64,000 nucleotides of DNA, taken from NCBI GenBank assembly GCA_951812925.1, contig OX638370.1:40055948-40119947 (forward strand). The letters are read 5' to 3'. Positions 25,001-36,288 of this stretch are shown here, in pieces. The stretch's first letter is position 1, and the number at the start of each line of letters is the position of its first letter. Under the pieces are notes generated by a model. The model worked only from the letters and a program-made list of their open reading frames with translations, searched no databases and had not been told where the DNA came from. Made by a program: the position numbers and the translations under genes. Source of the DNA: Calliopum simillimum. Its lineage: Eukaryota > Arthropoda > Insecta > Diptera > Lauxaniidae.

Positions 25001-26460
25001 TGGGAGCGAAAATCTGCATTCATAAGTTCAAAACTGCCTAAGTCCCTATCTGATAAGAAGGCAAAATAAAATAAGTTTCATTAAATTTATTTTTATCTAT
25101 TTTATTTTGACTTCATATCAGAGAGATCTATGCTCTTCCTAGGAGTTAAAGGAGAATACATACAATACATACATACATATCAGAGGGACTAAGGCAATTT
25201 TGATATTTAACGACACATACATATATTTTTGGAAAAAAATTTTCATAGTTCCATGTTTTTCGACATACATATGTACTTGTAATGATTTTTCTAAAAAGAT
25301 TACCTGATATTCAATTTGAACTCGATTTTTTTCCCCCATTTTAAGGGAAGGAGCTAAAAGCGATCCAAATTTAAAAAGAAATTGAACCTTTTCATGAAAA
25401 AACATTCTCGAGATTTTTTCTCAGACTGCAATGGAGATTGAAGGCAATATTCTCGACAATATTTGAGGGATAACAAACAAAGTCAGCAATTTCCGTTTTT
25501 TCATGAACGTGTCTGATATAGTTTGATCACAAGCTACCATCAAATGCTACTAGATGTCACTATCAAACATGTGCATGAATAAATAAGAGATTGTCATTGT
25601 TTCAATTTGGCTTATAATTTCTTCAGAATAAAACCTTTTTCTCATACATTTCTTTTAAGCTTATGGTCGATTTTGTTAAGAGTTCCGTAAACTACAATTG
25701 TGCTTTGAATTGTTGACAATTGATTCAGAGCAGGTACATTCAGAATGTGCGCTAGACAAAAAAATATCCCCACACAAAACGAAAAATTTTAACTTTGCAA
25801 TAAATGTAACTGGACTGGAAATGGCTACCTCACTCGCTTAAATGTTTGTAAATTATATCTACCTATAGGCATAGGATGAATTCCAACAACACTGCAAGAG
25901 TTATAATATGGGGGGGGGTCATGTTATCTTTAATATGACGATTTGTTGACCTATCATTCACTTCAGAAAAATAAAAGATAAGGTCCCTTATGTTATGGAC
26001 GCACACTTATTAGTATTTATATGGCGGCTCATTTGGGCTTTAAGCCTTTGATTAACGTTTAATATCCGTATGTTGAAAAACTATTTTTGAAATTTATTAT
26101 TCAATTCCCCTACCTAAAATTAAAATAAAAACTCAATTAATTGATTACAAATAATATGTAGAAAAAAAAAAAACTTGCACTCGATCCATTACGTAATAAG
26201 TTTTTTTATGCAAATTCATCCGGCAACAAAAATGCGTACTTTTGCACCGGCATTTAATCAACCCAATGAAATCTATAAAAATTAAATCAACTTGTTGCAT
26301 CAAGATTTCAATTTTCTCAATTGGTCCAAAGTTCATAAAAATGTACAAAAGAAAAAAACTCACCTGCTGAGTAAAATCTGGGTGCAAATTGCGGATTCTT
26401 AGCGGCTACTTGGACCAAATTATGGGCACGTCCGGCTAAAATTTTTGCAATGCTGGCCAT
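21993..26460 (-). CDS. Echs1: Enoyl-CoA hydratase, mitochondrial (ECHS1), complete, three exons
   Basis: Short-chain enoyl-CoA hydratase hydrates trans-2-enoyl-CoA to (S)-3-hydroxyacyl-CoA in mitochondrial beta-oxidation and valine breakdown. Exons on the minus strand are 26460-26364, 22854-22133 and 22058-21993, giving 294 residues, the usual length. Intron 1 is 3.5 kb (GTGAG...TTTAG, phase 1) and intron 2 is 74 bp (GTAAGT...TTGTAG, phase 0). Exon 1 encodes an Arg/Lys-rich, acid-free leader ending RFYSA, typical of a matrix-targeting peptide. The crotonase motifs are intact: AAGADIKEM for the oxyanion pocket, GGGCELAM with Glu148, and FGQPEI with Glu168. These match the catalytic glutamates of the rat enzyme, 20 residues apart. 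The C-terminus ([10 protein letters not shown]) closes the fold. Intron 1 carries a jockey-type fragment. An LTR retrotransposon lies 0.73 kb upstream of the ATG. Confidence 0.96.
22133..22854 (-). CDS. Echs1: Echs1 exon 2 (catalytic crotonase domain)
   Basis: It begins after the acceptor TTTCTTTAG|CTGTCAG and ends at TTTCTCGACT|GTAAGT. It contains both catalytic Glu motifs. A naive open frame from a Met at 22897 runs in from the intron; the splice sites show that the first 14 codons of that frame are not coding. Confidence 0.95.
23690..24840 (-). mobile_element. Jockey-type non-LTR retrotransposon fragment in Echs1 intron 1
   Basis: Two minus-strand frames (24811-24581 and 24286-23693) carry the pre-RT region and much of the reverse transcriptase: [21 protein letters not shown] and GVPQGSVLS. 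The catalytic box reads YEDE instead of Y-x-D-D, so the second aspartate is lost. The frames are separated by about 300 bp of decayed sequence. The element lacks ORF1, the endonuclease and its 3' end, so it is a dead fragment. It lies in the same orientation as Echs1. Confidence 0.85.
24841..26363 (-). other. Remainder of Echs1 intron 1
   Basis: AT-rich intronic DNA. It includes ACATAC microsatellite patches (25165-25275) and a G8 run near 25911-25918. No other feature is seen. Confidence 0.6.
26364..26460 (-). CDS. Echs1: Echs1 exon 1 (transit peptide)
   Basis: Ninety-seven coding bases from ATG at 26460 to the donor AGCAG|GTGAG. It encodes [15 protein letters not shown] and a further 17 residues with no Asp or Glu, fitting a mitochondrial leader. 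The last base begins the Ala codon completed in exon 2. Confidence 0.93.
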
Positions 26461-27183
26461 CGTTGTTGCTTCTTCTGTTTATCTTTAATTAATTAAATTA
26501 AATTTTTATTTTATTACTTAACACTATTTTTATCAGTGAGGGCTTTTTGATAAAAGATAGAGGAGGAGGTGTCGCGCTGATGCGATGGAAACTTTGTACT
26601 TACGCTACGAACTTTAAAGAAGGAATGTGGAATGTTGGAGATCGTCGTTTGTGGATTGTAGTTTTGTTGTACTTGGATCATTTTTGAGGGGATACATTCT
26701 ACGATACGTGTTAGAGCAGTTTGGCAAGTGTGTAGAAAAAAATTCCTACTGAAAAGCGATTATCAGCTGTTTATTATTGTGAATAAAGTGAACAGTGCTT
26801 AAAAAGGCCATTCACAAACTTGTATTGATCAGTGTTGCCATTACAGTTATTTTATACCTATATTTAGCTCTTTTATTTCTTGTTAAGACAGAAATTACGT
26901 TTCAACTTTTGTTTTTAGCTTTTTTCAATATCCGATTTAGCTTTTTTAGCTATAAAAAATTTATGTAAAATTCATTCAGTTTGATCCAATTTGTACTGCT
27001 CTGCTTCCATAATATTTAATTACGTTTCTTCAAATTCATTACAGTTATGAATTTTACATTCAATCAAAAAACCACTCCTCCTTTTTTTAAGGAGAAAAAG
27101 GATATTAGGTGCGTTTTTTTCGGCATTCTATCTGGACTTTCTTTAGCACTTTACGATAAATGTATGGGAAAGCAACAACAAAT
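26461..27183 (-). other. Echs1 upstream region
   Basis: This 0.7 kb contains the Echs1 5' UTR and promoter. A TATA box or initiator could not be chosen with confidence. Its left half is GC-richer (26560-26720), as in many fly housekeeping promoters. The LTR retrotransposon begins at 27188, directly after the AGCG target site. Confidence 0.4.
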
Positions 27184-27187
27184 AGCG
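27184..27187. repeat. Left target-site duplication AGCG of the LTR element
   Basis: Identical to 42137-42140. A 4-bp duplication is usual for Ty3/gypsy integrases. Confidence 0.85.
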
Positions 27188-29571
27188 TGTTACGCGCGGG
27201 TTATATGACAATGAAATCAAAACGTTAAAAAAAAACAAAAATATTTTCAAAATAAGGCATTAGGTACAAAGCGGCATGATAAAAATGGTTAATCTCCGGC
27301 TAGACTATCTGATGGTCGTGCTTCTCCCTTTTTGTCCTAACGCGTGAACATAGAAAATGTCATGCCATAATGATAGCCATAAAAAAAAATTTGTGAAACT
27401 TGAGATCTAATTTTTTACAGTAAACCCCAAGAAAAATCGATGAAAAGCAATCAAGTGACCCGATGTTCCGTCACTTGGAGTGCTATTGTCCCTCCCCACC
27501 TATGGCAATTCCGGCACTCAATTATGAAATTGCCCCTGATGTACTTCAAAATTACTTACTTATAATGCTGCATACTGTGTCGGACTGGCATCCCTTTAAA
27601 TAAAAGTTTAACGCCTCATTTTCATTTTAAATTTGCAATTTAAATCAAATTTATTAAATTCATTTCAATTATTTCTGTTTTGTTTTTTTTTTTTACTTTA
27701 AATGCTTAGAATTCTAGTTAAGAATAATTTTAAAATTAAGTACTAATTTTAAGAAAATTAACCTAAAAGCTACTAATTTAAACATATGTTTTTGTTTGCA
27801 AACATTTTTAAAATTGCATAGGAAAAAAAATACATACGAAGTTTTATTTTACACAAAAATATAAGGATAAAAATATATGAAATAATGTTTTCAAAATTAA
27901 TAATACATCTAAATATGTCTTAATATATACGATATCTCTTACTCTTCTTAAATCTTGTTAAGGTTAATAATGACGTAGCTGGTAGTATTTGCAATTAACG
28001 CTGCTGCAGTTGCTATAGTTGTAACGCTGGGTAGATGTCGAAAATGCGATGTTCTGTGTTCTTTCGTTGTTCGGTGGTTTTTTTTGGTTTTTTCTTCTTT
28101 TTATTTTTTCCTTTGATTCGACCGCACTTTTTTTTTATTCGTTCGTCTGTACATTTAATATTGCATTATTTTGTTAAATTTAACAATTTTCACATTAAAT
28201 GATTCTTGATATCAATTTGTACAACTTGTTCACATAATTTTATTCGGTTCTTTCACTTTTGCAATTAATTTTTTTAGTTTTTTTTTTTGCTTTTTGGTCA
28301 TATCTACTGACATAAGTGAGGTGACGTTTTGTCCTTTTGTTTTCTTTTTTTCTTTTGTGTTTTTATGTGCAAGTCTCTTTTTGGTTGTTTACAGCGGTTT
28401 ATTATTATTTTTTTTTATTAGTGAATGCCACTTTGACATTTTTAGATTTTCGTTTTAAATTCTGTTTGTTCCGCTAATTCACGTGTTAGCGCGTTGTCTC
28501 GCTCACTTTGGCATGTTAACGCGAACTTCTCTTTTTGGCAAGCACATCAGATTTTGTCTATTAGGTACGTCGTAAAATTTAAATTTCACTCGCGGGAGCG
28601 CTAGCGCTCTTCAAGTAAATTACCTCTTTGAGGTTAGGTACATGCGATCACGTTTTTCCTTAGGCACTTCGCTATCGGATATTTAATATGGGTTCTTGTG
28701 TTTTTTTTTTTGTTTTTACGCACACCCTTTCTTTTGTATTCTTTCACTAATAGCAGCTTTTAACACGTTTATTCAATCACTATTTTTTTTCCACTTCAAG
28801 TAGTTTCCGAATTTCTTTTATTTTATTTCTTCTTATTTTTTCTTTTTGTTTATTCACAAATGCGTTCAATTGTTTATTTATTTATGCGTTAATTGGAATT
28901 TTCCTTTGTCTTCTTTTTTTTTTGTTCAATTTATTAGTTTTCCGATATTCGCCAAAAGACTCGAACTCGTCGCGCTGAAGATAAAAAAAAAAAAACCACT
29001 CGTCGCGATGCAGACCAAAAACCAACTCGTCGCGATGCAGCTCAAAAACCAACTCGTCGCGATGCAGCTCAAAAACCAACTGTCTAACTGTCGTCGTACA
29101 GTGTCTCATGCTTCGTAGAATTACGTAGTACATTAAATTAACCCTTTAATACCTAACTCTTAAGTAAATATTCAAGTTTACAATTTTTGGATTTACTTCA
29201 ATTTTTTGATAGCCAAGTACAATTTTAATCTCTATTTAGCTAAATAACAAGTAAGCTGTTACATAAATGGTATTTGCTTTGATGTTAGGAATATTTTAAT
29301 GAACATGAGGCATTTTCAAGAAAGACAAAATTTTCACGTTAGGCACGTCAGGGACAAAGTGACGCCTAAATACGGTTCCTTATTGGATAATATTATAAAA
29401 TGGCTGCGCGTTTTTAACTGGCTTTTCTTATCGAATGATTTAGTGGTATTAAAAGCTCTTCTTCCTATTTTTCTTCACAGTTTATGTGTTTACCGCCAGA
29501 TGGTTGACAGTTTATTTTTAAAATTTAACCATTTGAAGAAAATGCTTAACACGAAAAGAAAATTCGCAACA
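27188..29571 (-). repeat. Downstream (3') LTR, 2384 bp
   Basis: Nearly identical to 39759-42136. I counted about seven single-base differences plus small length changes in T-runs and one ~9-bp gap. Both LTRs contain a 3-copy tandem repeat and AT-rich U3/R/U5-like sequence; their internal boundaries cannot be set by eye. The plus-strand side has a shared Met-initiated open frame (29299-29604 here) that is not conserved beyond the LTR edge and is probably spurious. Confidence 0.95.
28965..29085. repeat. 27-bp tandem repeats within the LTR
   Basis: The unit CTCGTCGCGATGCAGCTCAA plus AAACCAA occurs about four times with small changes. The same array lies at 41525-41645 in the other LTR. CG-rich repeated units of this kind could be regulatory binding sites in the LTR; function is not shown. 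Confidence 0.8.
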
Positions 29572-30547
29572 AACCTGCTTTGTTTTAAGGCTTTTCAGAC
29601 TTAAAGCAAACAGGAAAACGGATTTACTGAAGGTGCAATTAGTGGCGAAATGAACAAACTTATGCTAAAAGAAAGAAGACACCCGCGCGCTACACAAAGA
29701 CTAGCATTAAAACCTTTAAGAAAATCGTGTGGCACGACCCACGAATAGCCGGGCGAAACAAAGTATAATTTTGACCAATTAGTCAGATGGCAAAAATGTC
29801 CATGGGTCCAACATCACCATAGCGAAGACCCCCCAGGTGAAACCTCCACCGTTTAGTCCAAAAGAGGACCTAGGGATGTAGATTGCGTCTACCCTCGGTC
29901 GAACTTTCAGTGATTTAACTCGCAAAAGGCCGGCCAAGTGCAAACGCACTCTTATCGTCATGGCTCCGCTGTCTGGAACGAGTTTTAAAACAAATATAAA
30001 AATTTAAGTAATTATTAGCAGCCTGCCTTGACAAGACTGTATGTCGAGCGGTCTCGAACATAGCTCAGTTACCTTCGGCTAAGGTTGCATTGGATACACC
30101 TCGTACGTAAATCCAGCCGCACGAAGAAAAGAAATGCACGCCCCAATAAAGTATGTATAGCTACCTTCCCAACATTCATCACCTCGTACTAGTGGCTGAC
30201 AAAAACAAAAAAAATTTTGGTCGCATCAAGCGAAGTCGTACGAAAAAATACAAGGAGATGAATATCGAAAAGTCAACCACACACCTCCACCGGAACATGA
30301 TTTGGTCGTACGACCGAATTGTCGCACGAAGTTATACCCAATGCAACCCCAGTCTTAGGGTAACCTACAAAAGTACACAGCCGCCCAATCTGGGAACAGA
30401 CGCTGACCAATAAGCCGCCCACTGTGGGAACAGACGCTTTTGGATTCACTAGGGTACGCAGGGTCGTTACTCCCGTCATCTCTCCTTTATGAAAAGATGC
30501 CCTTGCGGGCGAAACAAATTTATACAAGGTAAATTTAAAAAACCGAA
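29572..30547 (-). other. 3' internal non-coding tail of the LTR element
   Basis: About 1 kb between the pol stop and the 3' LTR. No envelope or other domain was recognised; an 84-codon minus frame at 30527-30273 is unlike known proteins. The sequence directly before the LTR in the sense orientation (AAAACAAAGCAGGTT) is only a weak polypurine tract. Confidence 0.5.
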
Positions 30548-32503
30548 CTAGGGTTTGATCTTGTCGGCATGATATGTACCAAGATAGTTCCCTTTAAAGT
30601 CTTCCAATTCATATAATGCGCTTCCAACTTTCTTCCTTATGCGGCACTTAATGAATTTTCGGTTAAATTTTGAGATAATACCTTTTGCAAAATTGCTTTG
30701 GCTAACATTTTCTCTAAAAACCTCCTGACCTATACGATAATTAACAGGTTTCGATCGGGTATTATAAGTTTTGGTCGCTTTTTCATGAGCGACTTCCAGA
30801 TTTTTTCGAATTTTATCGCGCATTCTATTAAGGCGATCAAATTTATGTTCGATCTTAACGTCATCGTATTCTAAACATTTGAGTTTTTGGAGAATTGCAT
30901 AAGAGGAAGCGTGCTGGCACATATTCTGTCCAAAAACAGCGAAATAGGGCGAACATTTTATTGCCGAGTGGTAATCACTGCGCAGAACTGAAAGAATTTG
31001 GGGTACATATCTATCCCAATTGCAATGATCGCTATGGCCCTCAAGAAAAATTCGTAACTTAGTGATGATTTCCCGATTTGCTCGCTCCGAAGCGTTTGCC
31101 TGCGGAGAATAAAAACCTGTTTTAATATGGTGAATACCATATCCAGACAAAAATTGTTGCATCTCCTTCGATGTGAATTGCTTACCGTTGTCGCTATGCA
31201 TAAATTGAGGTACACCAAAAGCGGGAAAAACTTCATTTTGAAAAAAATGCATCACATTGACTGTTGTTGCTGCCCTCATTGGTTTGAGAAAGATAAACTT
31301 GGTCAAATGATCAAGTGCAATGAAAAGCACGGTGTTTTTGGTTACCTTGTTCATGGGGTAAGGACCTAAAAAGTCACAATACAGCCGTTGAAAAGGACGT
31401 TCGGTTATAAACGCTTGGCCCATAGGTGGTCTTAAAATTTGGTTTGTCGGTTTTACTGACTTACAAGTGTCGCAATTTGCAACAAAGATCTTTATATCTT
31501 TTGCCATGGATGGCCAAAAATATTTTTGACGAACCCTTTCAAGTGTTTTGGCATATCCGCCATGACAACCAACAGCTGAATTGTGAGCAATTTTAATGGC
31601 TTCAGTGGTCAGATTTTTCGGTAACCACAACTTCCACAAATCCTCCTCTTCTTCTTCACAACCCTGTCTGAACTTAACGCGCTTAAACACTAAACCTTCA
31701 TTAGGGCTAACGCATAAATCCGGTAACGAAGCATCATTTTCAGTGATGGTCTTACGAAGATCTTGGTATTCAATGCTGTCAAAATCTGACGAACAAAGGT
31801 CAATATCAGGCATAAGATTTTCTGTGCCAATTTCGTCCACGTCAAAACGCGATAAAGCGTCTGGAACTACGTTTAAAGCTCCTTTTCGATGCTCTATTTT
31901 GAAATCGAAGCACTGGAGTGCCAAACTCCAACGCGCTAGACGATTATTTAGATCCTTTTGAGTCATTAGCCATTTAAGGCTTGAATGGTCAGTTATGACT
32001 CTAAAAGGCAAACCTTCAATATAGGGTCGAAATTTTCTTATGCAAACCACCGCTGCCATGCACTCAAGCTCCGTAACTGTGTAATTACGTTGAGCTTTGT
32101 TGAGCTTTTGTGAAACATAAGCAATGGGGTGTTCTTTACCTTCGTCATCGCATTGGAGAAGCAAACCACCGACACCAATGCGTGATGCATCACACTGAAT
32201 TATAAATTCACGAGTGAAATCTGGCTGGGCCAGGACAGGGGCTGAAGAAAGTGCAACTTTAATTTTTCCAAAGGATTCAATGGCATCATCGGTCAACTGA
32301 AAATTTCCAGTCTTTTTCCTCAAACAATCAGTTAAGGGGCCTGCTAAGTTGGCAAAATTGCTTATGAAAGAACGGTACCAATTTGCCATGCCAATGAAAC
32401 GTCTTACTTGCCGAGGAGATTTAGGCAAAGGGAAGTCTTTGATGGCTTTAACCTTTTCAGGTGACCTATCCGATAGCCTAAATATTTTATTTCCCTTTGA
32501 CAA
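30548..32503 (-). pseudogene. pol: Pol, 3' part: RT end, RNase H and integrase
   Basis: This 651-codon frame carries, in order, the RT connection region (EKVKAIKDFPLPKSPRQVRR) and RNase H with Asp105 (QCDAS), Glu147 (ELEC), Asp172 (TDHSSL) and Asp215 (VPDALS). Integrase follows, with a His307/His314/Cys344/Cys347 zinc site and the catalytic Asp377 (YCDF), Asp438 (HSDNG) and Glu473 (ASERANR). The C-terminal domain ends in a GPY-like region (YELEDFKGNYLG...HADKIKP). No chromodomain is seen. All catalytic residues look intact. Relative to the upstream pol frame it is out of phase: the frame changes just after YLGYRI (about 32480-32500), where about five or six residues common in related RTs are missing. 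A small deletion therefore broke the polyprotein. The first ~12 codons of this open frame are not true pol. Confidence 0.93.
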
Positions 32504-33956
32504 AATTTGCTTTTAGCTACATTTATGGTCAGATTAGCGTCTTTTAAACATTTAGCTACATCACTCAACAGTTGCATATGGGTATCAAAATCTGTGGAAC
32601 AAACCAATAAATCATCTAAGTAGATGAATACGTTTTCTCGGAACTTCGAAGGGATAACTTTATCCATCAGACGGCTCATTGTCTGAGAACCATTACAAAG
32701 CCCAAAGGGCATTACTTTGTAGTGATACAGGGGTCTCCCTGGAATAACAAATGCAGTTTTCTCCTTTGAAGAATCCGATAATTTTATTTGCAGAAACGCA
32801 TCTTTAAGATCGATTCCACTTATGAAATAAGTATCTTTCAATCTACTTAGTAACCCGTTTATATGGGGTAGCGGATAAGAATCCTTCTTAGTTAAGGCAT
32901 TAAGCTTTCGCGAATCAATGCACAGCCTCACTTTTCCCGGTTTGCGAACCAAGACGACAGGACTGCACCATGGTGAATTCGACTCCTCTATCACTCCCAT
33001 ATTCAATAGTCTTTCGACTTCTTGATAAGCTTCTTCTTGTCTTGGAGGTGAAAGAGGAAAATGTTTCGATTTCACAGGTACTGCATCACCCGTGTCTATA
33101 TGATGTTCTAATAAATTTGTGCAACCAAGTCCCATTTTTTCGAAAGAGGGAAACTGTGAAATAACTTTTTCAAGCGAAAACTTCTGTTCGGCAGTCAAAA
33201 CATGAAAATCTAAATCAGGGGTTTCTAACGAATCTTCACTGATACTCAACGAGCTTATTTGTGGAAAAATGTCAGGAGCGATTGCGAATGCTCGCCAAAA
33301 ATCTACTCCGAAATACGCTTCCTGAGTCAGTGAAGGTGCAATATAAAAATTTATTGTTCTAGAAACATTTTTGAAAGTGACAGGAATTTCGCAAAATCCA
33401 ATGATTTTTTGTCTATTTCCATCCGCAGTAGATAGCGACGATTTAAAAGATTTTATAGGGATTTTATGTTTTTCCAAAAATATATGGCAATCTTTTCCTA
33501 AAACAGAAACGCTAGCTCCTGAATCAAGTAGGCCAACTAAAAATCCATCAAAAACTTTAACTTTAATGAAAGGACGATCGTCACTACTAGTGGACAGCAC
33601 AGTGGATTCTACTATTTTCCTAAACTTTTTCCGTTTTTTATGTCTCAATCTGCACTTTTTCAGATCATTAATTTTCTTTACAGAGCAAATTTCATTTTTA
33701 AAAATTCGGTTTCTAACGGTTTCATAATTATTTAACCGATTTTGAAAGTCAGAGTAAATGGTGTCTGTTTGACACGAAAAGTCACGGGTAATTGGTTTTA
33801 AAATTTTAATAACTTTATCAAAATTAGGTATTGCTAAAGTTATAGAATCTTCTGGTATGTTAGAACCAGATGAATTTAATTGTAACTCGGGGTTGGATGG
33901 GAAGAACGTGAGTCCCCGGTGGCCATCACGCTCTGAGTGTGGTTTCCCTGATGATT
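32478..33956 (-). pseudogene. pol: Pol, 5' part: protease and reverse transcriptase
   Basis: The frame is open on the minus strand from a TAATAA at about 33953-33958 to 32404, so it overlaps the end of gag in the -1 phase and needs no start codon of its own. The aspartic protease motif LLDSGASVSVLG lies near 33520. Reverse transcriptase follows, with GIDLKDAFLQI for the first catalytic Asp and FIYLDDLLV for the YxDD box (near 32620). The frame leaves homology after KYLGYRI at about 32485, where the frameshift lies. Known Ty3/gypsy elements express pol by ribosomal frameshifting, and a heptamer of the right kind lies at 33942-33948. Confidence 0.92.
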
Positions 33957-35333
33957 ATTAGGACACTTTGGAGTTACTACTCCTTTTTGTCCACACTTAA
34001 AGCAAAAAGTATTCATTATTGCCTCTGGGCAATAAATATAGGAATGTCCGAGTTTCATACAATTCCAACATTGTATCTTAGAATAGTCTGGTTTGGAAAA
34101 ACGACGTGTCAATTGCAACGCTTCTATTTGTGGACCACGCTCAGAGTCCACCGCAGAATCTTCTGACTCGAGATCAATTTCATGTACCTGCCTTTGCGGG
34201 TTTAAAAATGGTGTGTGATGTTTATTCTCACGGAGAACCTCTTCTGCCTTTCGAGCTTCATCACGAAAACTGTCTAAATTATTTGATTTGCAATTAAAAA
34301 GCATGTATTTAAGGTTGACATTAAGATTTTTTTTCATAATATCAATCAACACGCTATCGGTCATAGGCTGTCTTAAACGAGAATTCATTAAGAGTACGTC
34401 ACTGTAAAAATCGTCAAAAGAATCTTTATGCTGTTTCCTAAGTGAAATCTTAAGTACAACTTCATGATCACTCTCAAGGTTTCCAAATTCTTTTTTTAAA
34501 GAATAGCAAAGAAGCGGATAAGTGGAATTAGGATTTTGTCTGATAAATTGCCAAAACCATTCATCAGCTTTTCCAGACAAAAGAACATGAAAATTGGTCA
34601 TCAAATGGTCAGTGGAACATCTAGTTCGTTGAGAAAGTGTATCAACCTTTAATAGAAAATCTTGGGCATTGCCAGATCCATCGTAAGAAATTTTCCAATC
34701 TTGAAGCTTTGGAAAATTTTCAATTCTTGAACTAGGAATAGGCTGTGCGTTACTAAAAGATGCTTGCTGAATAGCTTGCGAGTTGTGTAACTGCCTTTGT
34801 TGCAATGGCTGTGCGCTTTGTGCCGACATTCTGCTATTAAGGCGGTCAATGTTGCCTCTAATGCATCTTAGCTCCTCCTGGTTACTAAGAATTGACTGTT
34901 GCAGCAAAGTGGCAAGTGCATTAACGGACACCATATTTGAATTCGCATCTTGATTACCATTATCTTCGGCAACATCGAGCGGATGATTAGTTGCAGAATT
35001 TTCCGTATTTGGAAGTGGATTTTGCGCTGGTGGCTATTGAGCCATGGTGGAAAAGTCTAGTAAATGTTTGTCTGATTCGAGTGAACCGGCTTCAGAGGGT
35101 TGTCCCAAGTTTGATATTGCGTACTGAACAACGGCAGGGTCCTGAAATATTTCCTGCTGAATATCAAGGGAAAGTCTTGAAGTATGAGGTGAGTGCAAAA
35201 CAGGAGGATTACGCGTTGTCCCTAAAGATCCACCTGAATTGCTAACGCTTGAACCTCTAGCGTTTGAATTACCTCTACCTCTTCCAGGAGTTCCTCCAGA
35301 GCTAGTTGTTTCACCCTTTGAACGAAGGTGCAT
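33876..35333 (-). pseudogene. gag: Gag, interrupted by one in-frame TAG
   Basis: The reading frame runs 486 codons from ATG at 35333 to TAA at 33876, with a single TAG (about 35034-35036) after codon 99; downstream codons are in the same phase. The N-terminal ~100 residues are rich in Gly, Ser and Arg. The capsid-like part contains ADEWFWQFIRQ and a helical region through LNVNLKYML. The nucleocapsid has two zinc knuckles. The first is a standard CX2CX4HX4C (CWNCMKLGHSYIYC). In the second the histidine is replaced by valine (CFKCGQKGVVTPKC). The Pol frame overlaps the last ~75 bases. The TAG makes this copy unable to give full Gag without readthrough. Confidence 0.9.
33942..33948 (-). promoter_or_regulatory. 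-1 ribosomal frameshift site GGGAAAC at the gag-pol overlap
   Basis: In the gag frame the codons read CAG GGA AAC, so the heptamer G GGA AAC is correctly phased for simultaneous -1 slippage into the pol frame. That frame is open here and nowhere much further upstream. Nine bases downstream, AGCGTGA and TCACGTT can pair (7 bp with one G-U) around a ~14-base loop. This is the usual site, spacer and stem arrangement. The same heptamer is used by lentiviruses such as visna (family knowledge). Confidence 0.8.
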
Positions 35334-35926
35334 AATGAATGCAACAAAAATAAAGTTTAGACCGAGTTTTCAAAATTATAAAATGGAATAATTTTGAAAT
35401 ATTAATAATAAAAAAAAATACAAATTCTCGCGCGTAATTCTGGGCGAATAAGAAATTCAAAATACGACCACAAATCTCTAGTGTCACACGCGGATGTCTT
35501 CTTTTTCAAGGAAAAAATATTTAAAATTTAATATAGTAGGTATATGTAATACATATAACTATCAATTATTCGTATCAAAGATGTTAGTAATATTTGAATT
35601 TAGTGCAAACAACTAAAAGAAACTGTTAAGAAAATAAGAAGAAAAATTATAACTATTGAATATAGTTACCTTTTTTCCAGCTTTTGAAGTTTCCAACGGT
35701 ATATCTTTAAATCCAGTAAGAAAATTTCATAAAAAAAAAAATAAAGGGATGCCAATAAAACTCTCTGCAGCACTATAAAAAGAAGTTGTATGAACTGCAA
35801 AGAAAAGCTACTAAAATGTTTTGCAAATCTGACTAGTTCAATTAAATTGCCTAGTTTTACAATTAAAATCCTTTTAAAAGAAATATAATGACTCAAACAG
35901 GCATCAATCCCTACATACAGATCTGT
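35334..35926 (-). other. LTR-element leader, gag-proximal part
   Basis: AT-rich untranslated leader between the MULE insertion and the gag start. It contains no supported gene. Confidence 0.6.
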
Positions 35927-35935
35927 GTGCTGCTA

Positions 35936-36180
35936 GGTTACCGGACATAGTCCCAACGGACATAACCCCCATATCGTAAATGGGGATTATGTCCGAAAAA
36001 TTTTCGGACATAGTCCCCATTTTTGTCATGGGGCTTATGTCCGAAAAATTTTCGGACATAATCCCAATTGGGGTTATGTCCGAAAAATGCTTTTAATGTT
36101 GAACATGGGGCTTAATTTTTCGGACATAATCCCAATTGGGGTTATGTCCGACAAATGCTTTTAATGTTGGACAAAATTTT
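35936..36180. repeat. Left sub-terminal hairpin array of the MULE
   Basis: Repeated GGGGATTATGTCCG and its inverse CGGACATAATCCCC alternate with TCCGAAAAATTTTCGGA palindromes, about every 30-40 bp. Such arrays in MULE ends are typical candidates for transposase binding sites (inference). Confidence 0.85.
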
Positions 36181-36288
36181 TTAAATTATCCATTTATTTA
36201 TTTTTATTAATTCAAAAAACCAAAAAGAAGAAAAATTCACATGTTAACAACATACGTATATGACAAAAAATGTACTGAAATTACATAA

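Noticed and set aside
28846..29133. Frames on both strands across LTR repeats (also 41410-41698)
   Set aside because: They are produced by the 27-bp repeat within the LTR and differ between the two LTRs because of a poly-A length change.
29572..30547. Possible envelope gene after pol
   Set aside because: No signal peptide, furin-like site or membrane anchor appears. The only frames are short and unlike insect retrovirus envelopes.
32404..32503. Pol frame change as a programmed frameshift
   Set aside because: No slippery heptamer or stem is seen, it falls within the RT thumb, and several conserved residues are missing, so a deletion is more likely.
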